Assembly: GCA_046542305.1 (NCBI GenBank)
Contig: JBKHBQ010000048.1
Span: 1 to 18,933, forward strand
Length of the DNA stretch: 18,933 nt
Direction: 5' to 3'
DNA from: JBKHBQ01 sp046542305
GTDB lineage: Bacteria > Bacteroidota > Bacteroidia > Bacteroidales > 4484-276
Both the position numbers and the translations under genes were made by a program. Below the pieces are notes generated by a model. It was not told where the DNA came from. It saw nothing but the letters and a program-made list of their open reading frames with translations, and searched no databases. Position 1 is the first letter of the stretch. Each line of letters opens with the position of its first letter. Of this stretch, positions 7,237-15,600 are shown one piece after another.

Positions 7237-8372
7237 TATTGCGATATTCCGATAAATTCGGTGAGATAATTTTCCTGATGGATGATGGAGAAACTGCTGT
7301 TTTTATATGTTTCCAGAAAATCACCCGGATATTTTACGATGGCTGATGGATTGAATTTAAATTCGAAGGCATTCAATCTTCCACCCGATTCTTCGATATA
7401 ATCAATTTCCTTCTGGTCATAAGTACGCCAAAAATAAGTATTTACAAACCTTCTGTGGTTTTGGTTCTGTTTTATCCTTTCGATAATGCAAAAATTTTCC
7501 CAAAGTGCACCTGTATCAGTTCGCATTGACAAGGGATTAAAATTCTGTATCAGGCTATTTCGGATGCCCAAATCCTGAAAGTATATTTTATACCCCCTGG
7601 CAATTTCTTTCCTGAGGTTTCTGCTGAAGGATCGAAGACGAAAAATTATAAATGCTTTCTCAAGCAATTCGATGTAGCGTTTAATTGTATGAACATTGGT
7701 CCCCAGTAATTTACCCAGCTCCTGCAACGATACCTCATTTCCAAGCTGCAGGGCTATCGCTTTTAACAAGTTTACCAATAAATCTGATTTCCTGATGTTT
7801 TCAAATTGCAGAATATCCTTGTACAGGTAATTGGATGCGATGTTATTAATTTCTTCAATCGCTTCTTCTTCAGAACTTAGATACACCTCCGGATAAAGCC
7901 CGAATCGCAGGATTTTTTCCAGCCTGGCAGATATGGTAGCGAAATCATCATGCAGAAGTAACTCTTCAATCGAAAAAGGGTATAGATGATAAACCCGTGA
8001 CCGGCCGGTCAAAGGTTCTGATAGTTTGTTTCCTAAATCAAAACTGGAAGATCCGGTGGCTATGATTCTGATATCCGGAAATGTGTCGTATAAAATTTTT
8101 AAAACTTTCCCGATGTTCGAAATTTGTTGAGCCTCATCAAAAACAAATAGCCGCTGCGACCCGATAAAATTTCCCAGAAGTTCGCTATTGGTTGTTTCAA
8201 GTGCAGTTTTATTCTGATGTAATTCACAGTTAATATATTTGGCATTGGGAATTTCTTTTAAAAGATATTTGGTTAATGTTGTTTTTCCAACCCGCCTTGC
8301 ACCATAAATGATGATTATTTTTCCTTTTAAAATTTGCTCCGAAATATGCTGTTGGATGATTCGATGGTACAT
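7236..8372 (-). CDS. AAA-family ATP-binding protein with C-terminal DUF4143 domain
   Basis: The 378-aa protein belongs to the AAA_14 plus DUF4143 group, whose cellular role is not established. The Walker A motif GARRVGKT is at 24-31 and Walker B LFVFDE at 75-80. A sensor-like ATGSSS is at 105-110 and the LTGR arginine at about 124. From about 185 to 340 lies the DUF4143 part, with a winged-helix-like segment (LQELGKLLGTNVHTIKRYIE). It ends in a possible nuclease-fold core, EIDYIEE followed by AFEFKF, reminiscent of D-ExK arrangements. The gene is visibly richer in A and T than glyS, pth and prs around it, and it sits next to dead genes. Acquisition by transfer is therefore likely. The promoter overlaps a six-half-site operator array. 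Confidence 0.9.
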   Translation of the reverse strand: MYHRIIQQHISEQILKGKIIIIYGARRVGKTTLTKYLLKEIPNAKYINCELHQNKTALETTNSELLGNFIGSQRLFVFDEAQQISNIGKVLKILYDTFPDIRIIATGSSSFDLGNKLSEPLTGRSRVYHLYPFSIEELLLHDDFATISARLEKILRFGLYPEVYLSSEEEAIEEINNIASNYLYKDILQFENIRKSDLLVNLLKAIALQLGNEVSLQELGKLLGTNVHTIKRYIELLEKAFIIFRLRSFSRNLRKEIARGYKIYFQDLGIRNSLIQNFNPLSMRTDTGALWENFCIIERIKQNQNHRRFVNTYFWRTYDQKEIDYIEESGGRLNAFEFKFNPSAIVKYPGDFLETYKNSSFSIIHQENYLTEFIGISQ

Positions 8373-8388
8373 AATTCAATTGTTTAAG

Positions 8389-8478
8389 TTCACAAATTTA
8401 AATAAATATGTGAACTAAACTTCACAAATTCAGAGTAATTTGTGAATCGAACTTCACAAATTCATGGGAATTTGTGAA
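8389..8478. repeat. Operator-like array: six alternating 10-bp half-sites, 16-bp period
   Basis: Half-sites TTCACAAATT (8389, 8421, 8453) alternate with their complement AATTTGTGAA (8405 with one mismatch, 8437, 8469). Each is 10 bp and each is separated by exactly 6 bp of unrelated sequence. The array can be read as three 26-bp palindromes repeating every 32 bp, close to three helical turns. It lies immediately upstream of the ATPase/DUF4143 gene, whose predicted -7 box is inside the first palindrome. Cooperative repressor binding is the simplest reading. No regulator gene is adjacent unless the ATPase itself binds here. Confidence 0.85.
8393..8400 (-). promoter_or_regulatory. -7 promoter box of the ATPase/DUF4143 gene
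   Basis: The minus strand reads TAAATTTG, an exact TAnnTTTG match, ending 20 nt before the ATG at 8372. The box lies inside the first palindrome of the array. A TTG for the -33 position is found only at 24 bp, inside the second palindrome, so promoter strength is uncertain. Confidence 0.4.
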
Positions 8479-8557
8479 TTAAGGATAGAAAGTCAGAAAA
8501 ATACTCGCTGAATTTACCGTAAGGATAGCTTATTGCAAATCCCGGCATGAACCGGTC

Positions 8558-9121
8558 TTACTTTTTATTATACCGGTTCATGGTTTGTTGCGTGCCTGAA
8601 AAGATGAAGCTCTTTATGATATCAATGGCGGTGGGGATTTTTTCGAGCATGATTTTTTCTTCCTGGCGGGTCCATTTTCCCAGCACGTAATCCACCTGAA
8701 ACCCTTTGGCAAAATCCTTTCCGATGCCCACGCGCAGCCGGGCAATGTCGTTGCGGCCCAGCACCGAAATAATGTCGTTCATGCCGTTGTGGGTGCCACC
8801 GCTGCCTTTGGGGCGCAGACGCAGTACGCCGGTATCGAGGTCGATATCGTCGAACACCACCAGCAGGTTTTCAACGGGGATGTTTTCCTTTTCCATCCAG
8901 TAGCGGACGGCCTTGCCGCTGAGGTTCATGTAGGTAGTGGGCTTGATCACCACCAGTTGGCGGGCTTTGTACTTTGGCTTGGAAACCCACGCATGACGGT
9001 CGAGCTCGAATTTATCACCAAGATCCTGTACCAGCGCATCGGCCACGATAAAGCCGATGTTGTGCCGCGTATTGGCATACTCCTCACCGATATTTCCCAG
9101 TCCGGCGATCAGGTATTTCAT
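8558..9121 (-). CDS. pth: Peptidyl-tRNA hydrolase
   Basis: The 187-aa cytoplasmic enzyme cleaves the ester bond of peptidyl-tRNA released from stalled ribosomes and recycles the tRNA. The signature YLIAGLGNIGEEYANTRHNIGF at the N-terminus holds Asn10 and the catalytic His20. Asn66 (TTYMNLSG), Asp92 (VVFDDIDLD) and Asn112 (GGTHNGMNDI) correspond to the other active-site and substrate-clamping residues. Length is typical. It follows rplY by 75 bp on the same strand, and a terminator-like hairpin in that gap may lower its expression relative to rplY. Confidence 0.96.
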   Translation of the reverse strand: MKYLIAGLGNIGEEYANTRHNIGFIVADALVQDLGDKFELDRHAWVSKPKYKARQLVVIKPTTYMNLSGKAVRYWMEKENIPVENLLVVFDDIDLDTGVLRLRPKGSGGTHNGMNDIISVLGRNDIARLRVGIGKDFAKGFQVDYVLGKWTRQEEKIMLEKIPTAIDIIKSFIFSGTQQTMNRYNKK

Positions 9122-9134
9122 ATATTGAAAGGTT

Positions 9135-9176
9135 AAAAAACAAAAGGTACAAAGTTGTAAAACCCCGTACCTTTTG
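9135..9176 (-). terminator. Terminator/attenuator hairpin between rplY and pth
   Basis: Read on the minus strand, a perfect 10-bp stem CAAAAGGTAC...GTACCTTTTG (plus 9167-9176 and 9141-9150) is followed directly by six T residues (plus 9135-9140). The loop is 16 nt. The position right after the rplY stop indicates termination of the prs-rplY transcript. Partial read-through would be one way to feed pth, since no clear separate pth promoter is visible. Confidence 0.7.
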
Positions 9177-9196
9177 CAGTATGAATAACGTAAATC

Positions 9197-9838
9197 TTAC
9201 TCTTTGGATTCGGTAGCTTCTCCGCCACCGGGAGCAGGGGCTTCGCCTTCTGCGCCTTCTGCACCTTCTTCTTCCTCTTCTTCTTCTTCAGCCACAGCAC
9301 GCTGTGTTTTTATGGCCACGGCAACAGAGTTGGGAGGATCGAGGAAATCGAGGTTTTCGCGCGACAGATCGGAGATCTTGATCGAATCGTTGATACCCAG
9401 CTTGGTGATGTCAACTACGATCTCATCAGGAAGATCCTTGGGAAGCGCTTTAATGGTAAGTTTCCTGTACTTCCTGAACAAGCGTCCGCCTTTTAAAATC
9501 CCTTTAGAAGTACCGGTGTAGCGCAGCGGCACGGCAATGATCACCGGCTTGTCATCGAAAATCTCCATGAAATCCACATGCAGTATGGCGTCAGATACCG
9601 GGTGGTATTGAACATCCTGCAACACGGCGCGGTATTCCTTACCGTCGATTTCCAGTTCAACAATGTGGGTATGCGGCGTAAAGATCAGGTCTTTGAAATC
9701 CTTTTCAGGAACCGTAAACTGTACCTGTTTTTCGCCGCCATAAAGCACGCAGGGAACATTACCTTCCCGGCGCTGCTTTTTAGCATCTTTTTTCCCTACG
9801 TTCCCGCGGAGGGAACCGCTCAATTTCAATGCTTTCAT
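9197..9838 (-). CDS. rplY: 50S ribosomal protein L25/general stress protein Ctc
   Basis: The 213-aa protein binds 5S rRNA in the large ribosomal subunit. The N-terminal L25 domain (about 1-95) shows KALKLSGSLRGNVGKKDAKK, the VPCVLYGG stretch and the LQDVQYHPVSDAILHVDFME core. The C-terminal TL5/Ctc domain (about 96-185) shows VPLRYTGTSKGILKGGRL and DEIVVDITKLGINDSIKI. A low-complexity Glu/Gly/Ala-rich tail ends the protein (about 188-213), as is common in this phylum. It lies 31 bp downstream of prs on the same strand, so co-transcription with prs is likely. Confidence 0.96.
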   Translation of the reverse strand: MKALKLSGSLRGNVGKKDAKKQRREGNVPCVLYGGEKQVQFTVPEKDFKDLIFTPHTHIVELEIDGKEYRAVLQDVQYHPVSDAILHVDFMEIFDDKPVIIAVPLRYTGTSKGILKGGRLFRKYRKLTIKALPKDLPDEIVVDITKLGINDSIKISDLSRENLDFLDPPNSVAVAIKTQRAVAEEEEEEEEGAEGAEGEAPAPGGGEATESKE

Positions 9839-9869
9839 TTGTATTTAATTTAATGATTAAAATAATTAA

Positions 9870-10811
9870 TTATAACATGGTTAAGAAATCAAAATGAGTG
9901 CTTATCGATTTATTCTTGTGCACACGCCTGATCACATCGGCAAAAATATCTGCGGTGGACAGGATGGTGATCTTTCCGCCACCGTCGCGTTTGATGGTAT
10001 CGGTAACCAGCACCTCGGTGAGGGAAGATTTTTCGATCCTTTCCACGGCTTCTCCCGAAAACACGGGGTGCGTACACACCGCTCTTACCGAAGTTGCGCC
10101 CTGTTCCATCATCATGTCTGCGGCTGTGGTTATGGTGCCGGCAGTATCGATAATGTCATCCACCAGGATGATGTCTTTTCCCTTGACATCTCCGATAATC
10201 CTCAGCGAGCCTACTTCATTTGCTTTTTTGCGTTGCTTGAAGCAGATCACCAGGTCGGTATCGAGAAACTTGGCGTAGGCTGCCGCCCGTTTGGTTCCGC
10301 CTGTGTCGGGCGAAGCCATGGTGAGGTTGGGCAGGTTCATGTCCTTCAGATAAGGCACAAAAATAGAGGAGGCATACATGTGGTCCACGGGAATGTCGAC
10401 AAAACCCTGGATCTGATCGGAATGCAGATCCATGGTGATGATCCGGTCGACGCCGGCAGCCACCAGCAGATTGGCAATAAGCTTGGCGCCAATGGAAACC
10501 CTGGGTTTGTCCTTGCGGTCCTGGCGTGCAAAACCAAAGTACGGGATCAGCGCCACCACCTTTTTTGCCGATGCCCTTTTGGCGGCATCGATCAAAAGGA
10601 GCAGTTCGAACAGGTTGTCGGCAGGCGGATTGGTGGATTGCACCAAAAACACATCGTTGCCGCGGATGGTTTGCTCAAACGAAGGTTGATACTCGCCATC
10701 CATAAAATGCGATACCGTAACCTTTCCCAGTTCCTTGCCGTAACTGGCTGCGATCTTTTCGGCCAGGTACTGCGAAGATTCGCCCGAGAAAACATTTACA
10801 CTTGATGCCAT
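9870..10811 (-). CDS. prs: Ribose-phosphate pyrophosphokinase (PRPP synthetase)
   Basis: The 313-aa enzyme makes phosphoribosyl pyrophosphate from ribose 5-phosphate and ATP for nucleotide, histidine and tryptophan synthesis. Visible landmarks are the YFGFARQDRK ATP-site stretch (91-100), the metal ligand His130 in MDLHSDQIQGF, the ribose-phosphate region SPDTGGTKRA (168-176), the flexible catalytic loop FKQRKKANEV (191-200) and the PRPP-binding motif IILVDDIIDTAGT (about 214-226). I chose ATG 10811 (MASSVNVFSG) over a Met 13 codons upstream, because that Met (10848-10850) overlaps the -7 promoter box. This also gives the normal family length. Confidence 0.96.
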   Translation of the reverse strand: MASSVNVFSGESSQYLAEKIAASYGKELGKVTVSHFMDGEYQPSFEQTIRGNDVFLVQSTNPPADNLFELLLLIDAAKRASAKKVVALIPYFGFARQDRKDKPRVSIGAKLIANLLVAAGVDRIITMDLHSDQIQGFVDIPVDHMYASSIFVPYLKDMNLPNLTMASPDTGGTKRAAAYAKFLDTDLVICFKQRKKANEVGSLRIIGDVKGKDIILVDDIIDTAGTITTAADMMMEQGATSVRAVCTHPVFSGEAVERIEKSSLTEVLVTDTIKRDGGGKITILSTADIFADVIRRVHKNKSISTHFDFLTML

Positions 10812-10847
10812 GAAAATTAAGCTTTTAGATGCCCGGTTATTGGGGCG

Positions 10848-10879
10848 CAAAAGTACAAACTTTTCTCATGAAAATACAA
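10848..10879 (-). promoter_or_regulatory. Promoter of prs
   Basis: On the minus strand TACTTTTG (plus 10848-10855) matches TAnnTTTG exactly, and TTG (plus 10877-10879) lies 21 bp upstream. The box ends 36 nt before ATG 10811. It is divergent from the tRNA-Leu promoter, with the two -33 elements only about 15 bp apart. Confidence 0.6.
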
Positions 10880-10893
10880 TTTATTTGTGCCGA

Positions 10894-10925
10894 TTTGTTA
10901 AGCGTTGAAAAAAGTGCTACTTTTG
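10894..10925 (+). promoter_or_regulatory. Promoter of tRNA-Leu
   Basis: TTTG (10894-10897), exactly 20 bp, then TACTTTTG (10918-10925). Both boxes are perfect for the Bacteroidota consensus, the best promoter match in the window. The tRNA starts 49 bp downstream of the -7 box. Confidence 0.65.
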
Positions 10926-10974
10926 CAGCCGTTAAAAACAGGGCTGTTCCCTGATGTTCACATACATTGTACCC

Positions 10975-11058
10975 GCCCGAGTGGCGGAATTGGTAGACGC
11001 GATGGTCTCAAAAACCATTGGACATTTGTCCGTGCCGGTTCGATTCCGGCCTCGGGTA
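10975..11058 (+). tRNA. tRNA-Leu (anticodon CAA)
   Basis: The acceptor strands GCCCGAG and CTCGGGT pair with a G-U at the end, and the discriminator base is A, as expected for tRNA-Leu. The D-arm region GGCGGAATTGGTAGACGC is typical of class II tRNAs. The anticodon stem ATGGT/ACCAT encloses CTCAAAA, giving anticodon CAA for UUG codons. A long variable arm (GGAC/GTCC) and a T-arm (GCCGG-TTCGATT-CCGGC) follow. The 3' CCA is not encoded. It is a single-gene unit with its own promoter and terminator. Confidence 0.95.
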
Positions 11059-11064
11059 CAATAT

Positions 11065-11098
11065 GCCCCGGAAAGTTGATTTCAGGGGCTTTTTTTTC
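11065..11098 (+). terminator. Terminator of the tRNA-Leu unit
   Basis: GCCCC (11065-11069) pairs with GGGGC (11085-11089). GAAA/TTTC extends the stem inward after one mismatch, and a run of eight T residues (11090-11097) follows. Confidence 0.85.
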
Positions 11099-11337
11099 TT
11101 CAGCCGAAACCTGATCCACGATAGAAATGCACGCCAGCCCCTAGCGGGATGACATAATTTTGACAGCTTATTTGGTGTAGCTTTCCTTTCCTAAACCAAG
11201 TGAAAAAATCATTATGAAGATGCTGCGAATGCCATTCAGTAAGCCTGAACATTTATTTGTGGATAAGAACTATTACACCGGCATCAGATTTGCAGCATAC
11301 CGGCAATTAATATTCCATCAATCAAATCCTACTAACT
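11099..11337. other. Intergenic leader before the serpin gene
   Basis: No gene is evident here. A TAATTTTG box on the plus strand (11155-11162) matches TAnnTTTG but lacks a TTG at the right distance. Used as a promoter, it would give the serpin a leader of about 170 nt. A 75-codon frame from 11214 that overlaps the serpin start has no recognisable content. Confidence 0.3.
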
Positions 11338-12567
11338 ATGAAATACACTGCGATATCCATTCTGCTTTTCTGTGTGATAATCTTTTCTGCCTGCGAAAAA
11401 TCCAATCCCGATCCCGGGCCGCAGGATCCGGCGGTGATTAACCTCACACCCAAAGCAAGCGAGGTAATCGGATACACAAATAATTTTGGCATCCGCTTGT
11501 TCCAAGCCGTTGCGCAGGATGAACCAGATGAAAATCTTATGATCTCCCCACTGTCGGCCGGCGTTGCGCTAACGATGCTGCTCAACGGTTGCGACGGCAA
11601 TACTTACTCACAAATAAAAGAATTGCTAAGTTATGACGATCTGAGCACCGAAGAGATCAACGGGGCTTACCGGTCGCTCACGGAACAACTGCTGGCCGCC
11701 GACCCAAAGGTACAACTGGCCCTGGCAAATGCGGTATGGTACCGGAATGGCTTTGTTGTAAAATCACCCTTCGTGGAAACCATGCAAACAGATTTCGACG
11801 CCCGCACCGAAAGCCTGGATTTCAGCAGCCCCTTGGCCCTTGAAACCATCAACGGGTGGGCAGCCGATAATACCAACGGCAAGATCAACCAGGTTCTTGA
11901 TCAGATTTCGGGTGACGCCATGATGTTCCTGATGAATGCACTTTATTTCAAGGGCGACTGGACATGGCAGTTCGATCCCGAGCTCACTGCCGACGGCCCG
12001 TTTTATCTGCAAGACGGAACCTCGATAACGGTTCCTATGATGCAGGGAAAAATCAATGCAAAAACTTTTATGGGCGAAGGTTTTGCCGCGCTGGAATTAT
12101 TTTACGGAAGGAAGAACTTTTCCATGGTGATTGTGCTCCCGGATGACGGCCTGGAAAACTGGCTGGAAAACCTCGAACCCTCCGGCTGGACTTCTGTTAC
12201 CACCGGTCTCGACCAGGAATCGTTTCTGCATGAGGTGATGGTGACGCTTCCGAAATTTTCGTTTGAGTACGAAAAACGGCTGAATGATCAGTTGCAGGCA
12301 CTCGGAATGTCTGATGCTTTCAATCCCGCGCTTGCCGATCTTTCACGTATCGCCGATGCGCAACTGTTCGTTAGCTTTGTAAAACAAAACACCTTCATCG
12401 ATGTGAATGAAGAAGGCACGGAAGCGGCTGCCGTAACCACCATCGGCGTGGAGACTACTTCTGTTGGCGAGGACCAGTTCGATGTGGACCGTCCCTTTGT
12501 GTTTGCCATTCGTGAACAAACCACCAACACCCTGATGTTTATCGGGAAGGTGGAAAATCCGCTGTAG
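11338..12567 (+). CDS. Lipoprotein serpin (serine/cysteine protease inhibitor family)
   Basis: This 409-aa protein has a lipoprotein signal peptide with the lipobox FSAC (Cys19), a short Pro/Asp linker and a full-length serpin fold from about 45 to 408. Recognisable parts are ENLMISPLSAGVALTMLLNG (helix B region), LALANAVWYR and NALYFKGDW (breach and strand regions). The hinge EEGTEAAAVT is at 358-367 and the serpin signature DRPFVFAIRE at 384-393. The hinge matches the small-residue pattern of inhibitory serpins. Counting from it places the scissile bond near Thr374-Ser375, so the target may prefer a small polar P1 residue. Anchoring in the envelope, and probably exposure on the surface, suggests defence against foreign or own proteases. 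Surface serpins such as miropin of Tannerella are precedents. Confidence 0.95.
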   Translation: MKYTAISILLFCVIIFSACEKSNPDPGPQDPAVINLTPKASEVIGYTNNFGIRLFQAVAQDEPDENLMISPLSAGVALTMLLNGCDGNTYSQIKELLSYDDLSTEEINGAYRSLTEQLLAADPKVQLALANAVWYRNGFVVKSPFVETMQTDFDARTESLDFSSPLALETINGWAADNTNGKINQVLDQISGDAMMFLMNALYFKGDWTWQFDPELTADGPFYLQDGTSITVPMMQGKINAKTFMGEGFAALELFYGRKNFSMVIVLPDDGLENWLENLEPSGWTSVTTGLDQESFLHEVMVTLPKFSFEYEKRLNDQLQALGMSDAFNPALADLSRIADAQLFVSFVKQNTFIDVNEEGTEAAAVTTIGVETTSVGEDQFDVDRPFVFAIREQTTNTLMFIGKVENPL

Positions 12568-12607
12568 GTCACGGATAGGTTAAAAAAAAAGCTACTGAGA
12601 AAATGAA

Positions 12608-12653
12608 AAGCCCCTGTTCACATCCGGTGAATCCGGCAGGTGAACAGGGGCTT
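12608..12653. terminator. Bidirectional terminator between convergent serpin and adhesin genes
   Basis: A perfect 14-bp stem pairs AAGCCCCTGTTCAC (12608-12621) with GTGAACAGGGGCTT (12640-12653), with an inner CCGG/CCGG hairpin in the loop. T-rich sequence follows on both strands, interrupted on the plus side. It serves two genes whose stops are 110 bp apart. Confidence 0.8.
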
Positions 12654-12677
12654 GCTTTTATAAATTTTACCCTGCTG

Positions 12678-15600
12678 CTACTTCACGCCAATGGTATGGG
12701 TTTCGAATGAGCCGTCGGTAAGGGTTACTTTCACAAGATAGAATCCGTTTCGAAGTTCGCTGATGTTAAGGCTGATGCTGTTTGCATGTGCCGGTTGTTC
12801 CATCACGATTTGTCCGGTCAGGCTCATCACCGAAACCTTTTCGATGGCTTTCGCCGAAGAAACGTTCAATATATCGCTGGCCGGATTGGGATAGATGGTG
12901 CTGTTTTCGGCTGTGATTTCATTTACCGAAACCTGTCCGGCCTTAAAGCCTTCGATAATTGTGAGGCCGTTTGCTGTAAAGCGGTCTGCACGATCGAACT
13001 GTTCATTCCATTCCGGTACCATGATACTTTCAGTTCCGGTTTGCGGGTTAAAGGCTTTGAAGGTGAGTGCGGAGGTGTTCTGGTTTCCGAAAACGTTTAC
13101 GGCTACTTCAGCATTGGCAAAAACGGTAAGGCCGCAAAGATTTCCTGAAGCATCGAATACGCCGAGATAATCTCCTTCCACGAGGACTTCGGTTGCCGAA
13201 GCGGCAAGGGACATGCTGTGTGCATCACCTGTGATGGTGAGTCGGGGCCAGATGGAAGGTGCGGAAGGCATAACCGCGGCGGCAAGATTTCTTGCAGGCT
13301 GAACATCAAAATTTACGGTGGCCGGTTCGTTAAGTTTCACCAGGTATGCCTTTCCGGGAATCAGTTGCGTGAGCGAATAAACGCCGGCAGAAGGCCAGTA
13401 CATATCGTTGGTTTCTACGCTGCGGGCAAAGATGAGGTTGTCGCCCAGCGGTTCGAAAATGTCGGCGGAAGAAACAGTTTCCATGCTCCACACCGGCATC
13501 AGCGACCATCCTGCAGCTAATTCCACCTCGGTACCCAAATCAGGATATCCGCTTACCACCAGTTGGGCAGGATACTGTCCTTCGAGCATATGAAATTTGG
13601 CGCCTTTGGATTCATCCCAGCAAAAGCTTGTTCCGCCGGGAGTATAGATCATGCTCATGAATTCTACGGCTGCGAGATCTTCCATGATGGGAGCCACTAC
13701 ATTTTCAAGTTCACAGTCCACCAGGTCGAGGTGTGTCGAAATGCCGTTCACTGCATTGTCGAGCGTGAGCACCTGCTGCCAGGGGAGAACTTCCACAAAG
13801 GCTGCTTCACTGGAGGTCATGCCACAGGCATTGGTAAGGTCCGCCATGTAATTGCCGGCATCTGTGCGGGTCAGGTTTTCAATCACCAGTTCGGCTTCCA
13901 CTGCACCTTCAATTAAACCTTGCGGGCCATACCACTGATAGGTTTCGGCATTCGGCGAGAGCACCGAAAGGGTTACCGTTCCGCCGAAAGCTTCCGCAAC
14001 ATCCTGCGGCTGCATGGTAATCAGCGGCTCGGAGTTGATATCCATTGTCACGGTTTCGATTTCCGAAACGCAGCCGTTCATATCCTGCACGGTGCCTTCG
14101 AAAGTGTAATTTCCAATGGGATAATTTCCCGGAATGGCAAGGAAGGTTTCCACACCTGCAAAATCCAGTTGCAGACCATCGACCAGCATGAAATCCACCT
14201 CATCGATCTTTACGTAAAACATGGGTTCGTTTCCGTTGATGATCTGCCACATTTGTGCCTGCCAAGTTCCGGTGGCAGCATTTTCGTTTACACCGCGGTT
14301 GTCCCAATATTCGAAAAAGCCTGCGGGTGTAGTGGCCAGGTAAAAGCCATAGTACCCCTGCATGAGGTATTCGGTGGCGGCCAGATCTGCGATATTCAGC
14401 AGGTAACCTTCGGTGTCGGTGTTAAGGCAAAGCGCATAGCCTTCATCCAGTCCGCCGGATACCTGCTCCCAGGTGGTGCCGTCCTCTGTTATCACCAAAT
14501 CTACGGATGTAAGATCGGGCAGGCTGTTCACGGTAATATCGAAACCGCAACTGTTCTGGCATCCGGTTTCAGGATCGGTGTAAACATAGCTGAATCCATA
14601 GGTTCCGGCCCCAACTGCGGGATCGAATACCGTAACTGCAATTCCTTCGGCATCATAATACACACCTCCTTCGGGCAATGCACCTGTAAGTTCAAAACTT
14701 TCTTCGCTTTCGCAAACAAAGAATTCTTCAGGGCAGGTAACCACGGGCAGGTCATTCACCGAAATCATAAAAATACAGCTATTGATGCAGCCGTTTTCAT
14801 TGGTATAAGTGTATGAAATTTCAAATGATCCGGCACCTGTTGCAGCAGGGTCAAAAATTCCTTCTTCCACACCAATGCCGCTGTAGAGTCCGCCTTCGGG
14901 TGCAGCACCTTCAAGAACAAAAGCGGCTTCATCAGCACAAATCATCATATCTTCCGGACATGTAACTTCGGGCAGCGGATTGATGGTCAGCTCCATGCAG
15001 TCGGTTACGTCTTCGCAAATTCCCTGTGCATAGGCGGTGAGGCAGAGGTTAACGTTTCCGTTCAGGATATCTTCAGCTCCGGGCGTATAAGTAGTTTCGA
15101 GTGCGGCAGCATCGGCAAAAACGCCGTCGCCGTCAGTTTCCCAAAGGATTTCACTGTAGTTTTCGGCCGTGCCGTTCAGTAGCATGTCATTGCCTTCGCA
15201 GATTGCTGCATCTTCACCGGCATCAGCAACCGGATCTTCACAAATGGAAATCTCAACCGAACCGTTTTCCACATAGTCAAGGTAGCTTTCGCCGTTTACT
15301 TCAAACTGGGTAATGGTAAGTTCTGTATAGCCATCTTCCTGGGCAATAAACGGGATCGTTCCCACTACGCCGCTTCCGGAAAAGTAATCCGTTCCGGTGG
15401 CGATGAAGCTCATTCTGATGCGGCCCTGGTCGTAGTCTGTGATGGTGCTTTGGTAGTCATCGTTATCGAAGATGCCTCCCGACACGGAAGAACCCTGATT
15501 TTCCACCACGTATCTGCTGAAGGTAATGGTCAGCGACAGGGTTTCAACATCGGCAAGGTCGTTCGCCAGAAGCTCCACCGAAAAGTCCTCCCCTGGGCTC

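Noticed and set aside
8389..8478. Possible CRISPR-like array
   Set aside because: The repeats are 10-bp arms in alternating orientation with 6-bp spacers, far below CRISPR unit size, and no cas gene is present.
9894..10805. 303-codon open frame on the plus strand opposite prs
   Set aside because: Antisense shadow of prs; no recognisable domain and it ends at the edges of the real gene.
10968..11060. Alternative tRNA-Leu acceptor stem TGTACCCG/CGGGTACA
   Set aside because: Perfect pairing, but it would leave the wrong number of bases before the D-arm; the GCCCGAG start fits class II tRNA-Leu. The extra pairing may simply extend the precursor stem.
13920..14816. 298-codon open frame on the plus strand opposite the surface protein
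   Set aside because: Antisense shadow of a repeat-containing coding region, with no domain signal.
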